From positions 310,001 to 374,000 of the forward strand of contig DAJPGB010000001.1 in the NCBI GenBank assembly GCA_025992855.1: a stretch of 64,000 nt of DNA. Direction: 5' to 3'. Origin of the DNA: Coriobacteriaceae bacterium (GTDB taxonomy: Bacteria > Actinomycetota > Coriobacteriia > Coriobacteriales > Coriobacteriaceae). Each line of letters begins with the position of its first letter. Within the stretch, counting starts at the first letter, position 1. Shown piece by piece: positions 34,854-43,910 of the stretch. The translations under genes and the position numbers were made by a program. The notes under the pieces are model-generated. The model had not been told where the DNA came from. It saw only the letters and a list, made by a program, of their open reading frames with translations, and made no database searches.

Positions 34854-35864
34854 GTGGCCAAACAGCGCGTTACGATTGCAGACGTCGCCCGCGAGGCGGG
34901 GACTTCAACAGCCAGCGTCTCGTATTACCTCAACGACAAACGAGACAAGCTCAGCGACAAAACACAGGCAAAGATCGCGCACGTTATAAAAGAGCTGGGA
35001 TATATCCCCAACGCCCAGGCGCAAACACTCACCGGCAAGCACACCCACGTCATAGCCATCATCATCTTGGATAACACCAACAAATGGGCGGGGCTCGTCC
35101 TCAACGGCATGGAACAGGTCATGCTCCCCGCGGGTTACCAGACGGTCGTCTGCACCAGCAATTTCAACCCCGAGACCGAGCTCATGTATGTCGACAAAAT
35201 GCTCTCGCTCGGCGTTGATGGCTTTATCATCCAGCCCACGGCCAACTTCAAGGCCGTCCACGACCGCATCGAGCGTGCCGGTAAGCCTGTTGTCTTTTTT
35301 GACGCGGCCATCTACAGCCCGGGTACCAGCTGGATCAAGACTAACCTCTATGACGGCGTGTACAATGCCACGCAGGCGCTTCTCGATGCCGGCTACGAGG
35401 ACTTTTTCTCCATCGCCGCCAACATGACCGAAATGCGCACCCGTATGGAGCGTTTTCAGGGATATGCCGAGGCGTTGGCTGCCAGCGGACAAATCTACAG
35501 AGCCATTCCCATCGACCACAGCAAACCGTCGGTCCATGAACTCACCGCGTACTTTAAGTACAAGCTTAATCCCGCCAAGCGCACACTTATTTTCGTACAA
35601 AATCAGTGGGCACTCCCCCGTGTCTACAAAGCACTTCAGCCCATGGCCCATCTGCTTCCACAGCAAATCGGTCTTTTGGGACTCAACTGCGAAGACTGGA
35701 CCAACCTCACCACCCCGACCGTCTCCACGATCATAGAACCCGTCGACCAGGAAGGCAGAGAGGCAGCCGAAATGCTCCTCGCGCTGCTCGACGGCAGCAG
35801 CACGCCCGGCGAGCAGCGCATTCTTGAGTGCAAGCTCAACTGGCTCGACTCCACCTCGATCTAG
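34854..35864 (+). CDS. LacI family regulator of the PTS operon
   Basis: A 336-residue repressor. HTH at 5-27 (VTIADVAREAGTSTASVSYY), hinge IPNAQAQTLTGK, and a type I periplasmic-binding fold with GVDGFIIQPTANFKAVHDRI and IGLLGLNCEDW. The start is GTG at 34854 because GAAAGGAGCC lies directly upstream; the in-frame ATG 72 codons earlier lacks such a site. Its divergent position makes it the likely repressor of the PTS-transketolase operon, induced by the imported sugar or its phosphate. Confidence 0.9.
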   Translation: MAKQRVTIADVAREAGTSTASVSYYLNDKRDKLSDKTQAKIAHVIKELGYIPNAQAQTLTGKHTHVIAIIILDNTNKWAGLVLNGMEQVMLPAGYQTVVCTSNFNPETELMYVDKMLSLGVDGFIIQPTANFKAVHDRIERAGKPVVFFDAAIYSPGTSWIKTNLYDGVYNATQALLDAGYEDFFSIAANMTEMRTRMERFQGYAEALAASGQIYRAIPIDHSKPSVHELTAYFKYKLNPAKRTLIFVQNQWALPRVYKALQPMAHLLPQQIGLLGLNCEDWTNLTTPTVSTIIEPVDQEGREAAEMLLALLDGSSTPGEQRILECKLNWLDSTSI

Positions 35865-35902
35865 CCCACAGAACAAACCCACCAGCATCCCAACACCCCA
35901 AT

Positions 35903-35971
35903 AAGTTGCGGTGAAATAGTTCCTGTTTAACGGCTTTCTGCGGCCAAACAGGAACTATTCCACCGCAACTT
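35903..35971. repeat. Palindrome of the TTGCGGTGAAATA family, best copy
   Basis: Twenty-six-base arms (35903-35928 and 35946-35971) starting AAGTTGCGGTGAAATAGT pair at 25 positions around a 17-base loop. It lies between the LacI gene and the nuclease gene. Confidence 0.85.
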
Positions 35972-35973
35972 TA

Positions 35974-36008
35974 TTTGGGACAAAGTTATCAGAAGTGTTT
36001 GTCCCAAA
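35974..36008. repeat. TTTGGGACAAA hairpin
   Basis: TTTGGGACAAA (35974-35984) pairs perfectly with TTTGTCCCAAA (35998-36008). It directly follows the previous palindrome and shares the TTTGGGAC end with the element at 2767. Confidence 0.7.
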
Positions 36009-36090
36009 TCTTAAGTATTTGTTCGATCGAATGACCCGCGACGGCACCTGCTAGACTGGTAGATTCCCAACCGACTATCCAGGAGCCGCA

Positions 36091-37071
36091 ATGTCGCGCA
36101 AGTCCGCCTACAAGCAAGTTCTTTCCATCGGCACCGCCGTGGTGCTGGGATTTGCGTTGTTTACGGGATCGATTGACGGAGCCCCCAAGCTGCTGTCGCC
36201 GCAAAGTGATGAGCAGGCGGCAGCTCTGGCCGAGAAGCAAAATGAAAGCCCTAGCCGCACCGACGACGAGGCCGATCTGGTCGCCCGACTCGAATCGGGA
36301 ACGGCGAGCTCCGCGGACTCCGATGGCGGCGAGGATACCGGCGATGGCTCTGAGCCCACCACAACCGACACCGGCGACGCTGCCACGGACAGCACCGTCA
36401 CCCCCATCGACGAGGTCGAAAACCCCGACCTCAACCGTGCCCGAGGCGTATATCTCAGCAGCATTCCCGACTATGCGGGCAACCCCTATGTCGCCCTGCG
36501 AGCCGATAGCACACATCCGCTGGGCACGCCGTCGTTCACGCTCGATGAATACGAGCGTGCAACGGAAGAAGACTGCTTTAAGAAGTTCTCCAAGCTCGAC
36601 AGCCTAGGTCGCACCCGCAAGGCGCTCGCCTGCGTGGGTCCCGAGTCGCTCGGCCAGTGCAAGCGCGGCGACATCTCGCGTATCCACCCTGCCGGCTGGC
36701 ACCAGCAGCGCTATGACTTCATCCCGGGCCAGAGCCTCTATAACCGATGCCACCTCATCGCATGGTCGCTCTGCGGCGAAAACGCCAACCGCAAGAATCT
36801 CCTCACCGGCACACGCTATCTCAACGAGACGGGCATGCTGCCTTTTGAGGAACAGACCCTCGACTATATCCGTGACACGGGCAACCATGTGCTCTACCGC
36901 GTCACGCCCATGTACAACGAGGATGAGCTCGTTTGCCGCGGCGTACGCCTGGAGGCGCAATCGGTCGAGGACCATGGCAAGACGCTCTGCTTCCACGTGT
37001 ACTGCTATAACCTGCAGCCGCATGTGCAGATCGACTACGCCACTGGCCGCAATCAGGCTTCGGGGGATTAG
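36091..37071 (+). CDS. Secreted DNA/RNA non-specific endonuclease
   Basis: A 326-residue exported nuclease. Residues 1-30 form a signal or anchor (basic start, hydrophobic SIGTAVVLGFALFTG). Residues 38-115 are acidic, Thr/Ser/Asp-rich and disordered. The nuclease domain (about 120-320) matches streptococcal-type beta-beta-alpha-metal nucleases: GWHQQRYDFIPGQSLYNRCH with His221 as general base, then LCGENANRKNLLTGTRYLN and GNHVLYRVTP. AGGAG lies before the ATG. Likely a cell-surface or secreted DNase used for nutrient scavenging, DNA uptake or NET degradation. Confidence 0.9.
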   Translation: MSRKSAYKQVLSIGTAVVLGFALFTGSIDGAPKLLSPQSDEQAAALAEKQNESPSRTDDEADLVARLESGTASSADSDGGEDTGDGSEPTTTDTGDAATDSTVTPIDEVENPDLNRARGVYLSSIPDYAGNPYVALRADSTHPLGTPSFTLDEYERATEEDCFKKFSKLDSLGRTRKALACVGPESLGQCKRGDISRIHPAGWHQQRYDFIPGQSLYNRCHLIAWSLCGENANRKNLLTGTRYLNETGMLPFEEQTLDYIRDTGNHVLYRVTPMYNEDELVCRGVRLEAQSVEDHGKTLCFHVYCYNLQPHVQIDYATGRNQASGD

Positions 37072-37141
37072 AGTCGACCACGCCGCCCCATCATCCCAAA
37101 GCAAAAATGATCCGTTTTCCTCCGTCCCCAAGGGACCAAAT

Positions 37142-37171
37142 AAGGCCGCCCCGGTTACCCAGGGCGGCCTT
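37142..37171. terminator. Bidirectional terminator between nuclease and EF-G-like genes
   Basis: AAGGCCGCCC pairs perfectly with GGGCGGCCTT, followed by TTCG. It lies between convergent genes. Confidence 0.8.
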
Positions 37172-37206
37172 TTCGTCAGCAGCTACATTGCAGGCAAAAC
37201 CACACG

Positions 37207-39282
37207 CTACTTGGCGCGGCCCTCCTCATAGCGCTCGACCAGCTTGGCCTGAACGTCGTAGGGCACCTGCTCGTAGCCAGCGGGCTTCATGGTAAAGTCG
37301 CCCGTGCCGCGCGTGATGGAGCGCAGGCGCGTCGAATAATCCGTCAACTCGGCGAGCGGAGCCTGGGCGATGACCACGGTGTCGCCGCGCTCATCGGTCT
37401 CCATGCCCGTCACGCGACCGCGCGAGGCCGAGATGTCGCCCATCACGGCGCCGGCGTAGCTCTCGGGAATGGTCACGGTGATCTCCTCGATGGGCTCCAG
37501 CACCACCGGGTCGGCATCGGCACACGCCTTGCGCAGGCCGATGCGAGCCGCCGCGCGGAACGCCATCTCGTTGGAGTCGACGCTGTGATACGAGCCGTCG
37601 TACACCGCGACGCGAATGCCCGTGAGCGGATAGCCGGCGATAATGCCGTCCTTCATGGTCTCCTGGACGCCCTTGTCCACGGCAGGGATGAGCGAGCGCG
37701 GAATGCGGCCACCCACGACCTCGTCAACAAACTCATAACCGTCGCTCGTGCCGTCGGGCCCAATGAGCGGCTCCACGCGCAGCCAGCAGTCGCCGTACTG
37801 ACCGGCACCGCCGGTCTGCTTCTTGTGGCGACCCTGGGCGCTTGCCGTACGGCGAATGGTCTCGCGATACGGAATGCGGATCGGCACACTCTTGGCCGCA
37901 ACCTTGGTGCGGTCCTCCAGGCGGTTGAGCAGCACCGAAACCTGTGCCTCGCCAACCGCCGAGATGATGGTCTGACCGGTCTCCTCGTCGCGATCGATGC
38001 TCATGGTCGGATCGGCCTTGCAAGCCTTCTCGATAAACGTATAGAGCTTCTCCTCGTCGCCGCGGTTCTCAGCCTCGATGGCGATACGGTACTGCGAGTT
38101 GGGGAACTTGAACGCCGCCGCCTCGACCTTACCGGTAATGGAGAGCGTGTCGCCCGTCTCGGCTGCCAGTTTGGGCGCCACGATAATATCGCCGGCATAG
38201 GCGTGACCGACCTCGGTCATGTCGCGGCCGCACATCACATACAGGTGAGCCAAACGGTCGCTCTTGCGCGTACGGGCGTTGACGAGCTCAAGGCCCGGCT
38301 CAAGCGTGCCTGTCAGCACCTTGATAAAGCTGATGCGACCCTGCTGCGGGTCGGCCAGCGTCTTAAACACAAACGCCACCGGACGGTCGTCATCGCTCGA
38401 GATCTTGAGCGAATCGCCGTCGATGAGCGGCATCTCGCCGTAGTCGGTCGGCGCCGGGAAGTACGTGGCGATGTCATCCATCAGCGAGTTGACGCCCTGT
38501 TCCTTAATGCAATCGCCCGCAAAGACCGGCACAAAGATGCGCTCGGCGATTGCCTTGGACAACAAGCCCTCGAGCTCCTCCTGCGTCAGCGTCTCCTCGC
38601 CTTCCAGATACTTCATCATCAGCTCGTCGTCGGCCTCGGCCACCAGCTCGCACAGATGGTCGTGGGCCTCCTCGGCCTGGGCACGATACTCCTCGGGAAT
38701 CTCCGACTCGGCGGCCTCGGCGCCGTTGCAGTGACGCGCCTTCATGCGCACCAGGTCGATGATGCCGTCAAAGTCCTCGCCCTCGCCCCAGGGAAGGGTC
38801 ACGGCGCCCAAACGCGTGCCAAAGCGCTCCTGCAGCAGCTCCATGGTGGTCGCAAAGCTGGCCTCGGGGCGTGACAGGCGGTTCACGAACACCGCGCGCG
38901 CCAGGCGCAGGTCCTCGGCCGCATACCAAAGCTTGACGGTCGTCGGCTGCGGTCCGGCCTCGGCGTCGACCACAAACAGCGCCGTCTCGCAGACGCTCAT
39001 CGCCGCAAAGGCGTCGCCGATAAAATCGGGATAGCACGGGGCATCGAGCACGTTGATGCGGGCGCCCTTCCAGTCGATCGGCGCGATGGTCGTCGAGATG
39101 GAAAACGCGCGCTTGACCTCTTCGGGGTCATAGTCGAGCGTAGGCTTGGTACCGTCGTGGCCGCCCAGGCGGGCGGTCTTACCAGAAAGGTGGAGCATGG
39201 CCTCGGCGAGTGAAGTCTTGCCCACCCCGCCTTGGCCTACGAGCACCACGTTCCTTACGTTGCCGGTCTTGGGAGCACCCAT
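37207..39282 (-). CDS. EF-G-like translation GTPase (EF-G2 type)
   Basis: A 691-residue EF-G homologue with all five domains. The P-loop is GQGGVGKTS (16-24). G3 reads DAPCYPDF (80-87) instead of DTPGHVDF, and G4 reads NRLSRPEA (134-141) instead of NKxD. Loss of the G3 glycine and of the G4 aspartate that reads guanine is unusual, so nucleotide use may be altered. Domain IV has TGGAGQYGDCWLRVEP and the domain V region ends with GDFTMKPAGYEQVP. ATG 39282 has AAGGAGGT. Possibly a specialised ribosome factor rather than the housekeeping EF-G; its role is unproven. Confidence 0.9.
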   Translation of the reverse strand: MGAPKTGNVRNVVLVGQGGVGKTSLAEAMLHLSGKTARLGGHDGTKPTLDYDPEEVKRAFSISTTIAPIDWKGARINVLDAPCYPDFIGDAFAAMSVCETALFVVDAEAGPQPTTVKLWYAAEDLRLARAVFVNRLSRPEASFATTMELLQERFGTRLGAVTLPWGEGEDFDGIIDLVRMKARHCNGAEAAESEIPEEYRAQAEEAHDHLCELVAEADDELMMKYLEGEETLTQEELEGLLSKAIAERIFVPVFAGDCIKEQGVNSLMDDIATYFPAPTDYGEMPLIDGDSLKISSDDDRPVAFVFKTLADPQQGRISFIKVLTGTLEPGLELVNARTRKSDRLAHLYVMCGRDMTEVGHAYAGDIIVAPKLAAETGDTLSITGKVEAAAFKFPNSQYRIAIEAENRGDEEKLYTFIEKACKADPTMSIDRDEETGQTIISAVGEAQVSVLLNRLEDRTKVAAKSVPIRIPYRETIRRTASAQGRHKKQTGGAGQYGDCWLRVEPLIGPDGTSDGYEFVDEVVGGRIPRSLIPAVDKGVQETMKDGIIAGYPLTGIRVAVYDGSYHSVDSNEMAFRAAARIGLRKACADADPVVLEPIEEITVTIPESYAGAVMGDISASRGRVTGMETDERGDTVVIAQAPLAELTDYSTRLRSITRGTGDFTMKPAGYEQVPYDVQAKLVERYEEGRAK

Positions 39283-39526
39283 GATGACCTCCTTGCAGGG
39301 CCGCGCGCATTGCGCGACGCCAACGGGGAGAGTTCGCGGTCGGTGCCATCCCGGGAGCAGCATGGTCGGCAGCCGAGCCGACTCACCCTCCAAATGTCCT
39401 ATGCCACCACCCTACCCTCACGGGCGGCTGTCCATGCATACCTTTCGGCGCACGTATGAATACAGGCGGCGAGAGGAAGAGACAAGCTTGTGAGGCGATT
39501 ATTGAACCCCGTCGATGCAAACAAAA

Positions 39527-39557
39527 AGCCGCCACAGACCGTAAGACCTGCGGCGGC
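39527..39557 (-). terminator. Terminator of the amino-acid ABC operon
   Basis: AAGCCGCC-CAG pairs with CTG-GGCGGCTT and is followed on the minus strand by TTTTTGT. Confidence 0.8.
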
Positions 39558-39592
39558 TTCGCCTCAATTAATAGTTGAGTAAATACCTGAGC

Positions 39593-40357
39593 CTATCCCT
39601 CGATACGGCTCAAGAACTCACGGGTGCGCTGCTCGCGCGGATGGTCGATGACCTGCTCGGCAGGACCCTCCTCGACAATACGACCGCCATCCATAAAGAC
39701 CACGCGGTCGGCAACATCGCGCGCAAACTGCATTGCGTGGGTCACAATCACCATCGTCATATTCTGCGCCGCAAGGTCCTTAATGACACGCAGCACCTCG
39801 GCCGTCAGCTCGGGATCGAGTGCCGAGGTCGGCTCGTCAAAGAACAGGATCTCCGGGTCGAGCGCCAAGGCGCGGGCAATACTCACGCGCTGCTGCTGAC
39901 CGCCCGAAAGCTCACACGGCACCTTGTTCTCGTTGCCCGTCAGCCCCATTTGCGCAATCAGCTCGTGAGCGCGGGCTTCCGCCTGCTCGCGCGGACGCTT
40001 GAGCACGCGAATCGGAGCATCGGTGATGTTTTTCATCACGGTATAGTGCGGGAACAGGTTGTAATTTTGGAACACCAGGCCGAATCGCGAGCGCGTTTGC
40101 TTGGGCACATCGCCCTTCGCATAGACCGCGCCCGAACCCGCATCCGTCGCAACGGCAAGGCCGCCAAACGAGAGTGAGCCTCCGTCGAGTGTCTCGAGCA
40201 GCGTGGCGCAGCGCAGCAGCGTGGACTTACCGCCACCCGAAGGCCCGATAATCGCCACGACCTCGCCACGCTTCACCTCGAGCGAGATATCCTTGAGCAC
40301 CTCATTGCCGCCAAACGCCTTGCGGGCGTTCGTTATATTCATTACCGTTCCGGACAC
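39593..40357 (-). CDS. Polar amino-acid ABC transporter, ATP-binding protein
   Basis: A 254-residue ATPase of the GlnQ/HisP type. Walker A IIGPSGGGKSTLLRC, Q-loop FQNYNLFPHYTVMKN, signature LSGGQQQRVSIARALA, Walker B EILFFDEPTSALDPEL and H-loop VTHAM. A GTG start at 40357 is preferred since GGAGG lies five bases upstream; ATG 40369 has no ribosome binding site. It is third in the operon, 173 bases after the permease, with a hairpin in between. Confidence 0.92.
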   Translation of the reverse strand: MSGTVMNITNARKAFGGNEVLKDISLEVKRGEVVAIIGPSGGGKSTLLRCATLLETLDGGSLSFGGLAVATDAGSGAVYAKGDVPKQTRSRFGLVFQNYNLFPHYTVMKNITDAPIRVLKRPREQAEARAHELIAQMGLTGNENKVPCELSGGQQQRVSIARALALDPEILFFDEPTSALDPELTAEVLRVIKDLAAQNMTMVIVTHAMQFARDVADRVVFMDGGRIVEEGPAEQVIDHPREQRTREFLSRIEG

Positions 40358-40501
40358 AGGAACCTCCATGTATTTGAAGAGTCAGCGAGCGTGTGACTGA
40401 CGAGACAATGTGCTCCGAAAGAGGAGCGCCGCGTACTTCTGTACGCAAGCGACGGCTTGAGGCGCAGATTGGCCGTCAGGCACGCGCGCAGCGTCGAGCA
40501 G

Positions 40502-40525
40502 TCCGCCGTTCGTTAGAACGGCGGA
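40502..40525 (-). repeat. Hairpin TCCGCCGTTC/GAACGGCGGA between permease and ATPase
   Basis: Same ten-pair stem as at 18323-18346 with loop GTTA. Inside an operon it may attenuate or process the transcript. Confidence 0.6.
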
Positions 40526-40530
40526 ACGAT

Positions 40531-41184
40531 CTAGTCATGATAATAGTCCAGCTTCTTTTCGGCAGCGCCCAGCAGCATCTCGACCACGAAGTTAAAGACC
40601 CAGTAGATCAGCGCTGCAATCGCAAACGGCACCATGCTCACCTGCGAGGCGACCAGCGCCTTGGCCGTCGAGAACATCTCGCCCACGCCGATGGCGAACG
40701 CCAGCGACGTGTCCTTGACCAGCGTGATGATCTCGTTGCCCATCGCCGGCAAAATGCGCTTGGCGACCTGTGGCATCACGATATACAGAAACGTCTGCAT
40801 GCGCGAGTAGCCCAGCACCTCGGCAGCCTCGTATTGACCGCGTGGAATGGACTGTAAACCCGAGCGATAGATCTCGGCAAAATAGCCGGCGTAGTTGATG
40901 ATGAACGCCACGACGCACGCCGTCCACTTGGAATCGGGCGTGAGCGAAATGCCGAACACGTAGTACGGGGCAAAGTAGATAGCGAACATCTGCAGCATCA
41001 GCGGCGTGCCGCGCATGACCGAAATGTAGATGCGCGCGATCCAACGAAGCGGCGCGATCTTGCTCATGCGCATAAACGCCACGGGGATTCCCAGCGGAAT
41101 CGACCCCAGCAGTGTCAGCACAAATAGCTGCAGGCTGACCAGAAAACCCTGGCCAAGCATCTGCATCATGACCTGAATTGACAT
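40531..41184 (-). CDS. Polar amino-acid ABC transporter, permease
   Basis: A 217-residue HisM/GlnP-type permease with about five membrane segments. Conserved features are ISVMRGTPLMLQMFAIYF in the N-terminal half and the EAA loop YEAAEVLGYSRMQTFLYIVM followed by PQVAKRILPAMGNEIITLVK. The ATG at 41184 overlaps the stop of the binding-protein gene as TAATG, so translation is coupled. Confidence 0.93.
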   Translation of the reverse strand: MSIQVMMQMLGQGFLVSLQLFVLTLLGSIPLGIPVAFMRMSKIAPLRWIARIYISVMRGTPLMLQMFAIYFAPYYVFGISLTPDSKWTACVVAFIINYAGYFAEIYRSGLQSIPRGQYEAAEVLGYSRMQTFLYIVMPQVAKRILPAMGNEIITLVKDTSLAFAIGVGEMFSTAKALVASQVSMVPFAIAALIYWVFNFVVEMLLGAAEKKLDYYHD

Positions 41185-42044
41185 TATTTGAGCACCCAAT
41201 TATCGAAGGACAAACCGTAATCCGCATATTTATCGCAGAGGTCCTTGACCGTGCCGTCTTCGTAGAGCGCCTTGAGCGACTCGGTCACGGCGTCGGCAGA
41301 CTTGGTGTCGCCCTTCTTAAAGCCGACGGCGTAGTGCTCGCTGGACAGCGGCTCATCAAGCTGCGTATAGGCATCGGGCTTGGCGGCAAGCTGATACTGA
41401 GCGATCGAGAGGTCGCAGGCAACGGCATCGACCGCACCGCTCTCGAGCTGCATAAACGCCGTGTTGTACTCGCCGATGGTGTCGAGCGTGGCAAACGTCG
41501 CGGCCAGATTCTTCTGGTCGCCCTCGAGCACGTCCTGCGCGGCGGAATCAGTCTGGGTGATCACGGTCTTGCCCGCAAGGTCATCCCAGCTCTTGATGCC
41601 CGCGTCCTTCTTGACCACGAGCACCTGCTCGTTGAGCATGTACGGCTCGGAGAACGTGTAGTCGTCCTCGCGACCCTCCATGGTAAAGCCGTTCCAGATG
41701 CAGTTGATGGCGCCGGAGTTGAGCAGCGTGTCCTTGGCATCCCAATCGATGGCCTCGTATTTGACCTCCCAGCCCTGCTTATCGGCAACAGCCTTGGCAA
41801 GATCGAGATCAAAGCCGGTGTACTCGCCATCGTCGCCCACAAAGCCGTACGGAGGATAGGACTTATCAAAGCCCACCACGAGCTTCTTGGACTCCGCAGC
41901 GCCCTTCACGTCCTTGGCCGCGGCAGAACCAGCAGCGGAGCCCTTGCCGGCACCACCGCCGCAACCGACAAGACCAAGGCCAAGCACCGTGGCGAGCGAG
42001 CCGGCTAGACCAACAAACTGACGACGAGACATATCGGTATTCAT
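41184..42044 (-). CDS. Amino-acid ABC transporter substrate-binding lipoprotein
   Basis: A 286-residue SBP_bac_3 family protein. The signal has a twin-arginine-like SRRQF followed by a hydrophobic stretch and lipobox LVGC with Cys28 as lipid anchor. Mature motifs include LVVGFDKSYPPYGFVGDDGE and GFDLDLAKAVADKQGWEV. Likely binds a polar amino acid such as glutamine, histidine or cystine; the specificity is not readable. ATG 42044 has AAGGGGG upstream. First gene of the three-gene operon. Confidence 0.93.
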   Translation of the reverse strand: MNTDMSRRQFVGLAGSLATVLGLGLVGCGGGAGKGSAAGSAAAKDVKGAAESKKLVVGFDKSYPPYGFVGDDGEYTGFDLDLAKAVADKQGWEVKYEAIDWDAKDTLLNSGAINCIWNGFTMEGREDDYTFSEPYMLNEQVLVVKKDAGIKSWDDLAGKTVITQTDSAAQDVLEGDQKNLAATFATLDTIGEYNTAFMQLESGAVDAVACDLSIAQYQLAAKPDAYTQLDEPLSSEHYAVGFKKGDTKSADAVTESLKALYEDGTVKDLCDKYADYGLSFDNWVLK

Positions 42045-42137
42045 GGTATTCCCCCTTGATGGCACTTTAGTTAAGTAAAGTGAGTCGTGTAACGTTCAGA
42101 ATCATACACTTTACCTTGATAGAGTACAAGGGAGGGT

Positions 42138-42274
42138 TTGCCCGCCGGGTGCCGGGACAGGGGTTAAGTTTGCTGCTCTACAGTCCTGCTCACGACGGAG
42201 AGCACATTAAGTGCTCTCCTGTTCGTGCGGAACTCGCGACAAACTTAACCCCTGTCCCGGCACCCGGCGGGCAA
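42138..42274. repeat. 34-base perfect inverted repeat with structured loop
   Basis: The arms at 42138-42171 and 42241-42274 are exact complements, beginning TTGCCCGCCGGGTGCCGGGA. The 69-base loop has its own hairpin GGAGAGCAC/GTGCTCTCC. The arm contains GGGACAGGGG. It lies in the gap between the divergent binding-protein gene and rlmD. Confidence 0.9.
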
Positions 42275-42383
42275 TCTTCGTTGGACTTATCACTGACATG
42301 AAATGGGCGCTTGCATATCGTCTGCTAGCTTGGCACGGTACAATGCTTTCAGATTTCAATTTGTAAATTAGTGGGGTTAATTC

Positions 42384-43832
42384 ATGGCAGAATCTCGTGC
42401 GGAGCGTAAGGCTCGTCGTGCTTTGATTGAGGCGGCTGAGGGGTCAGAGGAGAAAAAATCTTCTAAGAAATCCAAGTCGTCTCAGGACGCAAAGGGTAAG
42501 TCGGGCAAGAGTAAGGTTAAGGCCAAGCGTTCTGGCGCTCGTCAGGCTGGAAACAAGGATTCCGAGGCTCGCTCCAAGCGTTCGCATAAGGATTCGCCCA
42601 AGCCCACTCATAAAGCTGTGGACCCCAAGTCCCCTTGTTCCATCATGAAAGCTTGCGGTGGGTGCACGGCGCTCAATCGTCCTTATAAAAAGCAGTTGGC
42701 GGCTAAGCAGGCTGCTATGGAGGAGCTGTTTGCTGGGCTCTGTGAGCGCGAGGGCATTAGCGTCGACCCCATTCGCGGTATGGGCGTCACCCTGGGCGAC
42801 CCGGGCAAGTATCCTGCGCCGCGTGGTTTTCGTCATAAGGCTGCCACTCCGTTTGCTCCCGGCAAAGAGGGCGCTGTCCGCTGCGGCTTTTTTGAACGTG
42901 GGACACACAGAATCGTTGCTGTTCCTGAATGCCCTGTCGAGGCGCCGGGCACTCGTCAGATTCTCAACGGCATCGCTCGCGAGGCCGAACGTCTGCATAT
43001 TCCTGCCTTTAACGAAGACAAGCATCTGGGGCTGCTTCGCTATGCCGTCGTCCGCTGCGGTTGGCGTACCGACCAGATCATGGTTACCCTTGTGACCGCT
43101 CAGCGCGACCTGCCGCATGCGCAGGAGTTCTTTGAGGCTGTCGCCGCACTCGATCCGCATATCGTCACCGTTGCCCAAAATATCAACGGGCGACCCGGTA
43201 ACGCCATCTTGGGCGAGGAGACCCGTATCGTCTATGGCGCTGAATGCATGCGCGACCAGCTGCTCGGCTGCGAGTTCGATATCTCCCCCGCCGCGTTCTA
43301 CCAGACCAACCCGCAGCAGACCGAGCTGCTCTATCAGCTCGCGATTGACGGCATGGACCTGCAGCAGGGCGACGTACTCATGGATGCCTATTGCGGTAGC
43401 GGAACTATCGGCCTGTGCGCAGCCAAAGCCGCCCAGGACAAGGGCGTCGGCATTATGCTGCTTGGCGTGGAGCGCAACCACGCCGGCATTGCCGACGCAC
43501 GTCGTAATGCCGAGCTCAACGGCCTCACCCGCAGCGCTTGGTTTATGGCCGACGATGCCACCGACTACATCCTAGATGCCGCCGATAACAACGAGCGGGT
43601 CGATGTCCTTTCCATCGACCCGCCGCGCGCCGGCTCCACGCCCGAGTTCCTCGAGGCCGCCTGCGCACTTAAGCCGCGCCGCATCACCTATATCAGCTGC
43701 AACCCCGTGACTCAAGAGCGCGACCTGCATCAGCTCCTCGACGGAGGCTATCGCCTGCTCAAGATCACGCCCGTCGACATGTTCCCTCACACCGACCACA
43801 CCGAAACCGTAGCGGTCCTCGAACGCCGCTAA
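42384..43832 (+). CDS. 23S rRNA (uracil-5-)-methyltransferase, RlmD/RumA type
   Basis: A 482-residue SAM-dependent methyltransferase. Residues 1-80 are a Lys/Ser/Arg-rich basic tail (EEKKSSKKSKSSQDAKGKSG), probably RNA-binding. A cysteine cluster at about 85-95 (SPCSIMKACGGCTAL) suits a [4Fe-4S] site. The SAM motif is LMDAYCGSGTIGLCAA, the catalytic Cys lies in YISCNPVTQERD and the general base region is near HTDHTETVAVL. There is no N-terminal TRAM domain before the cluster. RlmD, RlmC and TrmA cannot be separated with certainty. Codon use in the first 80 codons is less GC-rich than in neighbours. Confidence 0.88.
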   Translation: MAESRAERKARRALIEAAEGSEEKKSSKKSKSSQDAKGKSGKSKVKAKRSGARQAGNKDSEARSKRSHKDSPKPTHKAVDPKSPCSIMKACGGCTALNRPYKKQLAAKQAAMEELFAGLCEREGISVDPIRGMGVTLGDPGKYPAPRGFRHKAATPFAPGKEGAVRCGFFERGTHRIVAVPECPVEAPGTRQILNGIAREAERLHIPAFNEDKHLGLLRYAVVRCGWRTDQIMVTLVTAQRDLPHAQEFFEAVAALDPHIVTVAQNINGRPGNAILGEETRIVYGAECMRDQLLGCEFDISPAAFYQTNPQQTELLYQLAIDGMDLQQGDVLMDAYCGSGTIGLCAAKAAQDKGVGIMLLGVERNHAGIADARRNAELNGLTRSAWFMADDATDYILDAADNNERVDVLSIDPPRAGSTPEFLEAACALKPRRITYISCNPVTQERDLHQLLDGGYRLLKITPVDMFPHTDHTETVAVLERR

Positions 43833-43859
43833 CCAACCTCAGTAGATTTTTGGGACAAG

Positions 43860-43890
43860 AAAGGGGGCGACCCGCCTGGGCCGCCCCCTT
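43860..43890. terminator. Bidirectional terminator between rlmD and PHP genes
   Basis: AAGGGGGCG pairs with CGCCCCCTT around a GC-rich loop. It lies between convergent genes; TTTTTGGGAC just upstream resembles other repeat ends. Confidence 0.75.
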
Positions 43891-43910
43891 CGCTTGGTTT
43901 ATAAACTCCG

